Part shown: positions 17,703 through 28,314 of the stretch, in pieces
How the letters are laid out: each line of letters begins with the position of its first letter
How positions within the stretch are numbered: position 1 is the first letter of the stretch
Origin: Hephaestia mangrovi
Lineage (GTDB): Bacteria > Pseudomonadota > Alphaproteobacteria > Sphingomonadales > Sphingomonadaceae
Reading direction: 5' to 3'
Assembly: GCF_019880555.1 (NCBI RefSeq)
Contig: NZ_JAINVU010000002.1
Span: forward strand, 248,001 to 312,000
DNA length: 64,000 bases
Notes under the pieces: model-generated
What the model saw: the letters and a program-made list of their open reading frames with translations, nothing else
Databases searched by the model: none
Told to the model about the DNA's origin: nothing
Translations under genes and position numbers: made by a program

Positions 17703-19469
17703 TCAGTCCGCTGCCTTGGTGCCCGCCCTCTGCGCGGCGAGTTTTGCCTTCCACGCCTGATAAGCGTCGATCGCCGGCTCGTCCTTGAGCACGCGATCAT
17801 AGGGATCGATCGTGACATGCGCATGCGCGGGAACGATGATCGAGCCCGTGCCGTCGGCCATCGCCAGCTTGGTAATCGCATCGCCGATCTCGACCTCGAT
17901 CGGCATCGGGAACGGCAGGCCCGCGGGTGCCAGCCAGGTGAGTGTGAGCCTGTCGCCGTCGCGCCGCGCGACGAGTTTGGGAAGCGGCGCCTGGCGCAGA
18001 TAGACGTCGAAGAACCAGGAATAATCCTTGCCCGTCACCTTGTTGACGTTGGCGATGAACTCGTCGGTCGAGCCGAAGCGTGGCTGGAAATTGCCCGGCT
18101 TCGGATCGGGGCGGCCATAGACCTCCAACCGCGTCGCCTCGAAAAAAGCCTTGTCGCCGATCAGGTTGCGCAGCGTATGGAGGATCCATGCGCCCTTGTA
18201 ATAGATGTCCTGTCCGGGGCCGCCCTTGCTGGGTTCGTAAACCTCTTCCTCGGTGATTACCCGGCCGCGGACGATCGGCACCCGGTTCTCGATCTTGTTG
18301 CGCTGATCGAGCATCATCGCGTCGTAGCGCGCCTCGCCCTGCAGCCATCGGCCGTAGAGCGGCTGCATATATTCCTCGAACCCTTCGTGAAGCCAGTAAT
18401 CGTCCCAATTGGCGGCGGTCAGTTGGTTGCCGAACCATTCGTGGCCGAATTCGTGCTGGAACAGCCAGTCGAAGCCCTCGGGGCCCTTCGCGTAGTGATT
18501 GCCATAGGCGTTGATCGTCTGGTGCTCCATGCCCTCATAGGGCGTTTCGACCACGCCCATCTTTTCGTTACCGAAAGGATAGGGGCCGATCATCGTTTCG
18601 TAGAAATCGAGCGTCGGCGCGAATTCGGCAAACAATGCCTTGGCCTGTTCCTCCTCGCCGGGCAGGTACCAATAGAACATCGGAATATCGTTGCCATACT
18701 GGCTGTGATAGGCGCCCTCGACCACCTCATAAGGGGCGACGTTGAGCGCGATCGCATAGGTGTTGGGATGCGCGATCGACCAGTTCCAGGTGGTGCGGCC
18801 ATCGGGTAGCGTGTCGACGCCCTTGAGCACGCCGTTCGAGGGCGCCTTGAGCCCTTTCGGCACGGTGATGTGGAGATCGACGCGGCCGGGCTCGCCGGTC
18901 GGAAAATCGAGGCACGGCCAGAATATGTCGCAGCCATAGCCTTCGGAGGTGGTGGCGAACCACGTCTTTCCGGCCGGGGTCTTGGCCCAGACCATGCCAT
19001 CGTCCCACGGCGCCTGAACGGCGACGTGCGGTTGGCCACTGTATGTGATCGTCGTCGAGACGTGGCCGCCGGCTGCAACCGGCGCGGGCAGCGTGATGAC
19101 GAGGCGACCGTCGGGATTGGCCCAGGCGTCTTGCGGCAGCGGCTTGCCGTCGATCGCGACCGCCTGCGGACCGAGATTGTGGTCGAGATCGATAACCAGC
19201 CTGGTCAGTGGAGCCTTGGCGGTGAAGGACAGGGTGGCAATGCCATTCAGCGTCTCGGTCTTGGGGATGACCTCGAAGCGCAGGTTGGCGACGTCGAATT
19301 GCAGTTTCGCCTGATCAGGATCGATCGGGCCGCCCGATCTTTGCGTCTGCGCGGTGAGCGGAGGCTCTCCTTTGGCCGGCAGGGTCGCAGTCTGCGCGTC
19401 GACGCCGGCCGCGATCGAAAGCAGCCCGCTGGCGACAAGCAGATGCGGCAATATTGCCTTCATCGTCAT
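17703..19469 (-). CDS. Exported M1-family metallopeptidase
   Basis: A 588-residue zinc aminopeptidase-like protein. Signal peptide (1 to about 25, ending GVDAQ), an N-terminal beta domain typical of M1 enzymes, and the catalytic domain with HEFGHEWFGNQ (His 339, His 343, Glu 340) and the third ligand Glu 362 in LHEGFEEY. The exopeptidase GxMEN motif appears as YEGMEHQ, changed at the last position. It lacks the large helical C-terminal domain of PepN, so it belongs to the short M1 form. It is divergent from lon, with an 87-base shared promoter region, and leads the methyltransferase pair. Confidence 0.9.
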   Translation of the reverse strand: MTMKAILPHLLVASGLLSIAAGVDAQTATLPAKGEPPLTAQTQRSGGPIDPDQAKLQFDVANLRFEVIPKTETLNGIATLSFTAKAPLTRLVIDLDHNLGPQAVAIDGKPLPQDAWANPDGRLVITLPAPVAAGGHVSTTITYSGQPHVAVQAPWDDGMVWAKTPAGKTWFATTSEGYGCDIFWPCLDFPTGEPGRVDLHITVPKGLKAPSNGVLKGVDTLPDGRTTWNWSIAHPNTYAIALNVAPYEVVEGAYHSQYGNDIPMFYWYLPGEEEQAKALFAEFAPTLDFYETMIGPYPFGNEKMGVVETPYEGMEHQTINAYGNHYAKGPEGFDWLFQHEFGHEWFGNQLTAANWDDYWLHEGFEEYMQPLYGRWLQGEARYDAMMLDQRNKIENRVPIVRGRVITEEEVYEPSKGGPGQDIYYKGAWILHTLRNLIGDKAFFEATRLEVYGRPDPKPGNFQPRFGSTDEFIANVNKVTGKDYSWFFDVYLRQAPLPKLVARRDGDRLTLTWLAPAGLPFPMPIEVEIGDAITKLAMADGTGSIIVPAHAHVTIDPYDRVLKDEPAIDAYQAWKAKLAAQRAGTKAAD

Positions 19470-19487
19470 GCGGTTACGCGCGCCCGA

Positions 19488-19516
19488 TTGATGCCGTGGC
19501 CGGCGCCACCATATAA
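19488..19516 (+). promoter_or_regulatory. Possible sigma-32-type promoter of lon
   Basis: TTGATG (19488-19493) and CCATATAA (19509-19516) are spaced by 15 bases and lie 40 bases before the lon start. The -10 resembles the heat-shock CCCCATnT form. The call is a sequence judgement only. Confidence 0.35.
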
Positions 19517-19556
19517 GGAGCAAAGCGCGTCCGAATCCGGACGTATCGGAGTGTTC

Positions 19557-21962
<2,406 letters not shown>

Positions 21963-21973
21963 GGGACGGTTGC

Positions 21974-22014
21974 CCGTGATTCCTGCGCTTTCGGGCGTGG
22001 AAATCACGGTTTTG
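21974..22014 (+). terminator. Rho-independent terminator after lon
   Basis: ccgtgattcc (21974-21983) pairs with ggaaatcacgg (21999-22009) with one bulged A. A ttttgcttt run follows directly. Confidence 0.75.
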
Positions 22015-22107
22015 CTTTGACTCGCGCGTGCCGACTCGCCTTAACTGTGCAACCGGCTTCGGCCGCGAATCCATTCCAGTCACGGTAAACCAGGGGGTTC
22101 CATCGGC

Positions 22108-22380
22108 ATGAACAAACAAGAACTGATCGGCGACGTTGCCGACAAGTCCGGCCTCAGCAAGGGCGACGCCAGCAAGGCGGTCGAGTCTGTATTCGATTCG
22201 ATCACAGCGGCGCTCAAGAAGGGCGATGAAGTCCGTCTCGTCGGCTTTGGCACCTTCTCGGTTTCGAAGCGCAAGGCCTCGACCGGCCGCAATCCGCGCA
22301 CCGGCGAACCGATGACGATCAAGGCGTCGACCCAGCCGAAGTTCAAGGCGGGCAAGGGCCTCAAGGACGCGGTCAACTGA
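22108..22380 (+). CDS. hupB: HU-family DNA-binding protein
   Basis: A 90-residue HU protein, which bends and compacts DNA as a dimer. The N-terminal helices (MNKQELIGDVADKSGLSKGDA) and the beta-arm with the signature VGFGTFSVSKRKASTGRNPRTGEPM are complete, and the final helix ends GLKDAVN. Downstream of lon, as in many proteobacteria. A strong terminator follows before tRNA-Val. Confidence 0.97.
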   Translation: MNKQELIGDVADKSGLSKGDASKAVESVFDSITAALKKGDEVRLVGFGTFSVSKRKASTGRNPRTGEPMTIKASTQPKFKAGKGLKDAVN

Positions 22381-22438
22381 TCGCTTGCCGGGGCTGGACA
22401 AGCCCCGGCCGGCTGCCTAAGGGCAGCGCGACGCAGCA

Positions 22439-22470
22439 GGCGCCGGGGCAACCGGCGCCGCTTCGTTTTT
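22439..22470 (+). terminator. Rho-independent terminator after hupB
   Basis: ggcgccgg (22439-22446) and ccggcgcc (22452-22459) form a perfect 8-bp stem followed by cttcgttttt. A weaker hairpin (22388-22408) precedes it. It ends one base before tRNA-Val, so the tRNA needs either read-through or its own unseen promoter. Confidence 0.8.
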
Positions 22471-22471
22471 C

Positions 22472-22546
22472 GGGCGCGTAGCTCAGTGGTAGAGCACTGT
22501 GTTCACACCGCAGGGGTCGCTGGTTCAATCCCAGCCGCGCCCACCA
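22472..22546 (+). tRNA. tRNA-Val(CAC)
   Basis: Acceptor GGGCGCG/CGCGCCC, D arm GCTCAGTGGTAGAGC, anticodon stem CTGTG/CGCAG around TTCACAC with anticodon CAC, T arm GCTGGTTCAATCCCAGC, encoded CCA. Confidence 0.96.
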
Positions 22547-22752
22547 TATACAAGAGCCGGTTCGCTGCCGCGAGCCGGCTCTTTGTCGTTGTCGGTCAGG
22601 GCTGAACGAGCCTCGGCAGCAACGATCACCATGTCGATCGGCGCGAATTCGTGTTCGCCATCGTGGCCGGCGCGGCGGCAGCAGACATAGCCGCCAGATG
22701 CCATGCCGGCGAGGCAATGCTCGCCTTCCCGCAAGATCACCAGCGAAATCAT
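22525..22752 (-). CDS. Doubtful small Cys/His-containing protein
   Basis: An open frame of 75 residues from the ATG at 22750-22752. It contains a segment with clustered Cys and His (YVCCRRAGHDGEHEF) that could bind metal. Against it: the 3' end runs through the tRNA-Val terminator and into the tRNA gene, and no ribosome site precedes the ATG. The first 50 residues look protein-like, so a real short gene with an extended 3' end remains possible. I assign no function. Confidence 0.25.
   Translation of the reverse strand: MISLVILREGEHCLAGMASGGYVCCRRAGHDGEHEFAPIDMVIVAAEARSALTDNDKEPARGSEPALVYGGRGWD
22552..22586 (+). terminator. Rho-independent terminator after tRNA-Val
   Basis: aagagccgg (22552-22560) pairs with ccggctctt (22575-22583); inner bases TCGC/GCGA extend the fold. 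A short T run follows. Confidence 0.75.
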
Positions 22753-22886
22753 GGTTGCACGACGGACGCGACAATATTGGCCATCAGTCCTTCCCGGTCT
22801 GAAGCCCACCCCACGTCCGCACCCTATATGGACGATGGCGTCATAGCACTAATCTCGATCAGTTGCACCTGTGTTGCCCTCGCGCA

Positions 22887-22915
22887 ATGTCATGTAACTG
22901 TCACTTGAATGTCAT
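22887..22915 (+). promoter_or_regulatory. Triple Pho box (PhoB site) upstream of the lipoprotein gene
   Basis: Three 7-bp direct repeats, ATGTCAT (22887-22893), CTGTCAC (22898-22904) and ATGTCAT (22909-22915), are separated by exactly 4 bases each, giving the 11-bp period of PhoB binding sites (consensus CTGTCAT-N4-CTGTCAT). The site is 139 bases before the ATG at 23054 on the same strand. The rest of the gap to the gene holds no other evident element. Confidence 0.75.
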
Positions 22916-23053
22916 CCATGAGTCTCCGAACTCGCATCAAACCGTCATCCACGACGTCTAGCCCGGCGCCGGGATCGACAGGGGGAACCGAGTCGATCTG
23001 AGGCGCGCCATCCGTGCGCCGACGCCAACGAAACGCGATCGATCGGAGATAGT

Positions 23054-24655
23054 ATGACCAGCTTCAAGCGTGTCGGGATGATCCTGCTCAGCGGCACCGC
23101 GGTGGCCGCGCTGTCGGCGTGCGGCGCCGACGACATTGCGTCGCCCGGCAGCGGCGGCAACATCACCATCAATAACCCGGCGCCCTCACCGTCGCCGAGC
23201 CCCAGCCCGAGCCCCAGCCCGAGCCCGACCCCGGGTGTGACGCCGGCGGCGGACTGTCCGACCGGCACGACCAAGGGGGATACCAACGGCACCACGATCA
23301 CCGGCCCGACCGGCGAGTATCTGATCTGCACGCTGCCCGCGAAGATCAGCTCGAATCTCGAGCTGCCGTATGAGCAGGGCTTGCTCTATCGCATGGCTGG
23401 CCGTGTCGACGTCGGTGACGATGGCGGCCCGACCAAGACCGCGAGCGACACCAATGTCACGCTGAAGATCGATCCGGGCGTCATCATCTATGCCGATGCC
23501 GGCCCGACGTGGCTCGCAGTCAATCGCGGCAACAAGCTCAACGCCGTCGGCACCGCCGACAAGCCGATCATCTTCACCAGCAAGGACAACGTCCTTGGCC
23601 TGACGTCCGATAGCTCTTCGGGCCAGTGGGGCGGCGTCGTGCTGATGGGCCGCGGTCAGGTCACCGATTGCGAGAGCCCCTCGGCGACCCCGGGCACCAC
23701 CGCCTGCGAGCGCCAGACCGAAGGCGCGGCCGATCCTGCTGTTTATGGCGGCGACGACAACGTTACCAGCAGCGGCGATCTGGAATATATCCAGATCCGC
23801 TATTCGGGTTACGCGCTGTCGCCGGATAACGAGCTGCAGTCGCTGACGCCGGAAGCAATCGGCAGCGACACCGTGATCGACCATTACATGTCGTACAACA
23901 GCTCGGACGACGGCGCCGAATTCTTCGGCGGCCATCCGCACCTCAAGCACTATATCGTCGTCGGCGACGAAGACGATGCGATGGACAGCGATACCGGCAC
24001 CAAGGCGCGCTTCCAATATGCGATCGTGGTGCAGCGCCAGGGCATCGGCGACACGATGATCGAGGCCGATACCGACAACGCGACCGCATCGGACATTCCG
24101 CGGCAGGATACCCGCGTTTCCAACTTCACCTTCATCGATCGTTCGCCGAACAATTCGGACAAGGCGTCGATCCTGCTGCGCGGCCAGACCGATTATTCGC
24201 TGCTCAACGGCATCCTGGTGAGCCCGGACAATCCCTGCCTGCGCATCAGCGACCCGGCGACGCTCCAGGCTGCCGATGCCTCGAAGGACGAAAATGGCCC
24301 GCCGGTGTTCAAGTCGATGGTGATGCAGTGTGCATCGACCAAATATGTCGGCAGCGACACCAACGGCACAGTGACGGCGGCGCAGGTCGAGGCTGCGTTC
24401 GGATCGGGCAGCAACAACAACAACGACTCTTTCACGCCCTCGCTGACGGATACGATCATCGATGGCGCCAACGAGTTGGCGGTACCGGTTTCCGACCCGA
24501 AGGCGTCGGACCCGTTCTTCGACACCGTGTCGTATATCGGCGCGGTCAAGGACGCCAACGACACCTGGTACAAGGGCTGGACCTGCAACAGCGCTGCGGT
24601 CGATTTCGGATCGACCAACGGTGCCTGCACGACCTTGCCCGTTTACGACAACTGA
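23054..24655 (+). CDS. Ser-Pro-rich surface lipoprotein, probable type II substrate (ElpS-like)
   Basis: A 533-residue lipoprotein. The lipobox is LSAC with Cys 23; the next residue is Gly, so it should go to the outer membrane or beyond. A run of alternating Ser-Pro follows (about residues 43-58). The long beta-rich domain has repeated turns (LKIDPGVIIYADAG, KPIIFTSKDN, GQWGGVVLMGRG, VYGGDDN, DGAEFFGG, DEDDAMDSD), rich in Asp and Asn as in beta-helix proteins. The same motif set occurs in proteins paired with TonB receptors in other phyla. A Pho box upstream and the gspC-N operon downstream suggest a phosphate-starvation lipoprotein exported by type II secretion, as for ElpS of Caulobacter; that homology is recalled, not aligned. 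Confidence 0.7.
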   Translation: MTSFKRVGMILLSGTAVAALSACGADDIASPGSGGNITINNPAPSPSPSPSPSPSPSPTPGVTPAADCPTGTTKGDTNGTTITGPTGEYLICTLPAKISSNLELPYEQGLLYRMAGRVDVGDDGGPTKTASDTNVTLKIDPGVIIYADAGPTWLAVNRGNKLNAVGTADKPIIFTSKDNVLGLTSDSSSGQWGGVVLMGRGQVTDCESPSATPGTTACERQTEGAADPAVYGGDDNVTSSGDLEYIQIRYSGYALSPDNELQSLTPEAIGSDTVIDHYMSYNSSDDGAEFFGGHPHLKHYIVVGDEDDAMDSDTGTKARFQYAIVVQRQGIGDTMIEADTDNATASDIPRQDTRVSNFTFIDRSPNNSDKASILLRGQTDYSLLNGILVSPDNPCLRISDPATLQAADASKDENGPPVFKSMVMQCASTKYVGSDTNGTVTAAQVEAAFGSGSNNNNDSFTPSLTDTIIDGANELAVPVSDPKASDPFFDTVSYIGAVKDANDTWYKGWTCNSAAVDFGSTNGACTTLPVYDN

Positions 24656-24736
24656 GCCGACGCGTGACGAAAGGGGGTGGGGCGGTGCCACGGCAGCGCC
24701 TCACCCCTGCTTGACTGTTTTCAAGGGGGTTTCGGG

Positions 24737-27445
24737 ATGAACAAGATGCTGGCGCTCGGGCGTTTGTTGTTGGCGACGTCGGCGATCGTCGCACCTGCCA
24801 TGGCATGGGCGCAGACCTCGCCGGGCACGTCGGGTATCGACACGCCGCAGCCGCAGCCGGATACGACGCAGACGCCGAGCGCAATCGAGCAGACCGGTGC
24901 GCCGCCCGCCGATAGCGGCGCGCAGGAGCAGCCGGACGTATCGGTGCCGGGCGGCGATATCGTGGTGATCGGCCGGCACACGGTCAATATCGAGCAGGCG
25001 ACCCCGCAGGTCGTCTCGGTGCTATCCTCGGCGGATATCGCGCGCACCGGCGAGGGCGATATTGCCGGAGCGTTGTCGCGTGTCACGGGCCTCAGCGTTG
25101 TCGGCAACGGCTATGTCTATGTCCGCGGCCTCGGCGATCGCTACTCGCTGGCGCTGTTGAACGGCCTGCCGCTGCCGAGCCCCGAGCCGCTCAAGCGCGT
25201 CGTGCCGCTCGACATCTTCCCGACTAACGTGATCGATTCGTCGCTGGTACAGAAAAGCTATTCGGCGAATTTCCCCGGTGAGTTCGGCGGCGGCGTCATC
25301 AACCTCACCACCAAGGCGGCGCCACGCGAGGGCTTCATCTCGATCGGCGGCAGCATCGGCGGTGATACCTACACCACCGGCAACCTCGGCTATACCTATT
25401 ACGGCAGCCCGACCGATTGGACCGGCTTCGACAATGGCCAGCGCGACAATCCGCCGGCGCTGAAGGCGTTCCTCAACAGCGGCAAGACGTTGCCCGAACT
25501 GTCGCAGGACGATCGCGAAGCGCTGGCCTCGCAGCTTGTCGTCGGCCGCATCGACGTGGTGCAGCGCAACAACAATATCCCGGTCAACTGGAACGGGAAT
25601 GTCACCGCCGGCAAGACCTTCGACCTCGGCGGTGCCTCGCTCGGGTTGATCGCCACGGCGGGCTATTCCAACAAATGGCGGACTCGCGACACCACCAATC
25701 AGACCGCGAGCAACGCCGATCTTTCTAGCCTTGCGACTGATTATCAGCGCATCATCACCGACAATCGCGTCGTCGTCGACGGCCTGTTCGGTGCGGGCCT
25801 CGAGTTCGGCGAGAACAAGATCCGCTGGACCAATCTATTCATCCGCGACACGCTGAAGGACACGCGCCTGGCCAAGGGCGAGACCTTCTACAATGGCTAC
25901 AAGCGGATGATCCAGAACACCGCCTGGTACGAGCGGCAACTGATCGATTCGCAATTGGTTGGTGAGTTCAAGTTCGGCGCGGTCGATCTCGACGCACGGC
26001 TCGGCTACGCCAATTCGAAGCGCAACGCGCCGTACGAAAGCGAGTTCGGCTACTCGCTGGTCGAAGCGGGCCCGTATGCAGGCAATTATGTCAACGTGCT
26101 CGATAGCCAGTCGGGCAATGCGGCGGTATCGTTCTCCAAGCTCAACGAGAATTTGTGGTCCGGCGGGCTCGACATCACGATGCACGCCGCCGACAATTTC
26201 GCGCTGACCGCGGGCGCCGCTTATACCGACCAGCGGCGCACATCGAGCCGTCGCGAGTTCGATTACTTCCTGCAGAACCGCACTGCCGACGGTTTCGGGT
26301 TCAATATCAACAATCCGGGGCCGGTGTCACTGTTCCGGCCGGACTATCTGCTCGAACCGACAGTCATCAAATATTACAACGTCGACATTTCCGAGCCGAC
26401 CCAGGCCTCCGCGGCGTTCGGCGCGACCCTGCGCAACAATGCCGCCTATCTGCAGGGTGACTGGCACATCAACGATGCGCTCGAACTAAACGTCGGCGCG
26501 CGTTACGAACATGCCGTCGAGACGGTCGATCCGCTGCAGGTGTTCGACGTGCCGGTCAGTTCCACCGCGGGCAACCGGATCGATCGCGACTATCTGCTGC
26601 CATCGGCTACGCTGACGTGGCAGATCGCGCCTGAAATGCAGCTGCGTTTCAATGGTTCGAAGACGATCGCGCGGCCCCAGTTCCGCGAATTGCTCTACCA
26701 GCGGTTCTACGATCCCGACACCAACCGCGATTATTACGGCAACCCCAATCTGGTCGACAGCCAGCTGTATAACGTCGAAGCGCGATACGAATGGTATTTC
26801 GCGCGTGAACAGCATGTCTCGCTCGCGGTATTTGCCAAGCGGATCAATCATCCGATCGAGCAATATCTCTATACCGACGGCAATACCTATTTCTCGAGCT
26901 TTGCCAACGCCCCCAAGGCGCGTCTGTACGGTGTCGAGGCCGAGGTGCAGAAGCATTTCGATCTGTTCGCCACGCGGCGGGCCGTGATTGTCGCCAACTA
27001 CACCTATTCGCATTCGCGGGTATCGGTCGGCGATAACGACACGACGATCAACAATCTCGGCCGCGAGATCGCGGCAACCGACCTGTTCAAGGACGGGCGC
27101 CCGCTCACCGGCCAATCGGATCACGTCGCCAACCTGCAGATCGGGCTCGAGGATACCGACCACCTTTCGCAGCAGACCTTCATCCTGTCCTATGCGAGCA
27201 AGCGGTTGACCGATCGCGGCCCCGGCGCGCAGCCGGACGTCTACGAATATCCCGGTTTCGACCTGGATTTCGTCGCGCGGCAGGGGATCACGATCGGCGG
27301 CGTGGATTTCGAGGTGAAGCTCGACATCCGCAACATCACCGGGACCAAGTACAAGGAATACCAGCAGGTTGGCGACAACAAGGTCTATTGGAACCTGTAC
27401 GATGTCGGCACCAGCGGATCGATCGGGCTCAGCCTGAAGCTCTGA
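24737..27445 (+). CDS. TonB-dependent outer-membrane receptor
   Basis: A 902-residue receptor. Signal peptide (1 to about 26, ending MAWAQ), a Gln/Pro/Thr-rich linker, a plug domain starting at DIVVIGRHTVN with VYVRGLGDRYS and the FGGGVINLTTK turn, then a barrel with many aromatic-ended strands, closing IGLSLKL. The plug contains the PLPSPEPLKRVVPLDIFP segment common in a proteobacterial subfamily paired with lipoproteins of the preceding type. The ATG at 24737 follows caaggggg. It stands 81 bases after the lipoprotein gene, with no terminator seen between, so both are probably under the Pho box. The ligand is unknown; a phosphorylated compound would fit. Confidence 0.9.
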   Translation: MNKMLALGRLLLATSAIVAPAMAWAQTSPGTSGIDTPQPQPDTTQTPSAIEQTGAPPADSGAQEQPDVSVPGGDIVVIGRHTVNIEQATPQVVSVLSSADIARTGEGDIAGALSRVTGLSVVGNGYVYVRGLGDRYSLALLNGLPLPSPEPLKRVVPLDIFPTNVIDSSLVQKSYSANFPGEFGGGVINLTTKAAPREGFISIGGSIGGDTYTTGNLGYTYYGSPTDWTGFDNGQRDNPPALKAFLNSGKTLPELSQDDREALASQLVVGRIDVVQRNNNIPVNWNGNVTAGKTFDLGGASLGLIATAGYSNKWRTRDTTNQTASNADLSSLATDYQRIITDNRVVVDGLFGAGLEFGENKIRWTNLFIRDTLKDTRLAKGETFYNGYKRMIQNTAWYERQLIDSQLVGEFKFGAVDLDARLGYANSKRNAPYESEFGYSLVEAGPYAGNYVNVLDSQSGNAAVSFSKLNENLWSGGLDITMHAADNFALTAGAAYTDQRRTSSRREFDYFLQNRTADGFGFNINNPGPVSLFRPDYLLEPTVIKYYNVDISEPTQASAAFGATLRNNAAYLQGDWHINDALELNVGARYEHAVETVDPLQVFDVPVSSTAGNRIDRDYLLPSATLTWQIAPEMQLRFNGSKTIARPQFRELLYQRFYDPDTNRDYYGNPNLVDSQLYNVEARYEWYFAREQHVSLAVFAKRINHPIEQYLYTDGNTYFSSFANAPKARLYGVEAEVQKHFDLFATRRAVIVANYTYSHSRVSVGDNDTTINNLGREIAATDLFKDGRPLTGQSDHVANLQIGLEDTDHLSQQTFILSYASKRLTDRGPGAQPDVYEYPGFDLDFVARQGITIGGVDFEVKLDIRNITGTKYKEYQQVGDNKVYWNLYDVGTSGSIGLSLKL

Positions 27446-27463
27446 CCGTCTGAAAAGGGGAAA

Positions 27464-27496
27464 GGCCCCGGTCGCATCAAAGGAGCGGCCGGGGTC
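27464..27496. terminator. Hairpin between convergent receptor and hydroxylase genes
   Basis: ggccccgg (27464-27471) and ccggggtc (27489-27496) pair with one G-T. The hairpin stands just after the receptor and just before the stop of the convergent oxygenase gene, so it can serve both strands. Confidence 0.65.
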
Positions 27497-27499
27497 ACG

Positions 27500-28177
27500 T
27501 TATCCCCAGGGGCGTTCGCGAAACCACTTGGTGATGACGTATTTGGTGCCCTCTCGAACCTTCATGCCATGATGGATCGTCGAAGGGTTGCCCGATCCAT
27601 CGGGCCTGAGGTTGTTCCAGGCGAGCAATTTGCCGGCTTCGGGCTGGACGATTTTGTTGACCGCCTTGAACCGCGTCGCGCCGCCGGCGCCCGGCTCGTT
27701 CAAGTAGATCATCGCCGTCCAGGTGCGATTGCCGGCGATCGAGCAATATTTCTGGAAGTCCTGCCCGCGCGGATCGAAATAATCGGTATGTGCCTTGAAT
27801 TCCTGGCCAACGGCGTAGCGCTGACCCTGGATCGGCTCGCCATGCGCGGGGTCGAGCCCAGTAAACGCGATGATCCGCGCCTCGACCGCGGCGACGATAG
27901 GATCGCTCTTGTCGAGATCGCAAGTTTCGCTGGTACGGAACGAGGCGTCGCCATTGTAATCGGAGACGGTCGAGGGGCGGCGCTTGGCATCGATCATATC
28001 GATCAGCGCGGCGCACAGCTCGGGCTCGAGAAAATCGCGCTTGAGAAACAGCGTCAGCTTGGGGTTGGGCACCTTCTGCACGTTCGCATGCGACTGGATG
28101 AACGCCACTACAGGTTCGGACGGATAGCCCGAACCGAACGTCTCGGGCGGCGGAGCGGGATTCGCGAGGCTGGCCAT
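27500..28177 (-). CDS. Prolyl 4-hydroxylase-like 2-oxoglutarate/Fe(II) oxygenase
   Basis: A 225-residue dioxygenase of the prolyl-4-hydroxylase alpha-subunit family, expected to hydroxylate a prolyl or similar residue with 2-oxoglutarate and O2. The iron ligands His 130 and Asp 132 (FKAHTDYFD) and His 202 (STIHHGMKV) are in place, as is Lys 212 (GTKYVITKW), which binds 2-oxoglutarate. The substrate-side motif RTSETCDL is present. The ATG at 28177 removes a poorly conserved 24-residue extension. No signal peptide is evident, so it acts in the cytoplasm. It lies between the Ser-Pro lipoprotein/receptor pair and the divergent gspC, which makes the lipoprotein a possible substrate. Confidence 0.88.
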   Translation of the reverse strand: MASLANPAPPPETFGSGYPSEPVVAFIQSHANVQKVPNPKLTLFLKRDFLEPELCAALIDMIDAKRRPSTVSDYNGDASFRTSETCDLDKSDPIVAAVEARIIAFTGLDPAHGEPIQGQRYAVGQEFKAHTDYFDPRGQDFQKYCSIAGNRTWTAMIYLNEPGAGGATRFKAVNKIVQPEAGKLLAWNNLRPDGSGNPSTIHHGMKVREGTKYVITKWFRERPWG

Positions 28178-28281
28178 GGCGGCATTTTGCCAAATGGCGT
28201 TCGCCGGCGCCAGAGCGGAGGCAAATCGCCACACGCTCGCCCAAAACATTTCACAGCGCAGCGATCAGTCTGTAACAGGAG

Positions 28282-28302
28282 CCCGGACGAGCGGAGTCCG
28301 GG
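28282..28302. repeat. REP-type palindrome in the gspC leader
   Basis: CCCGGAC (28282-28288) and GTCCGGG (28296-28302) form a 7-bp stem 12 bases before the gspC ATG. It is related to the palindrome at 10580. It could fold in the leader mRNA, but the dispersed occurrence favours a REP element. Confidence 0.5.
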
Positions 28303-28314
28303 GATAGGGTTCGC

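Noticed and set aside
22472..23053. tRNA-Val as an integration site of a mobile element
   Set aside because: No integrase, no duplicated tRNA 3' end and no foreign gene follows; the downstream genes are chromosomal in character.
28178..28314. A second Pho box in front of gspC
   Set aside because: Single CTGTAAC-like pieces occur, but no pair with the required 11-bp spacing.
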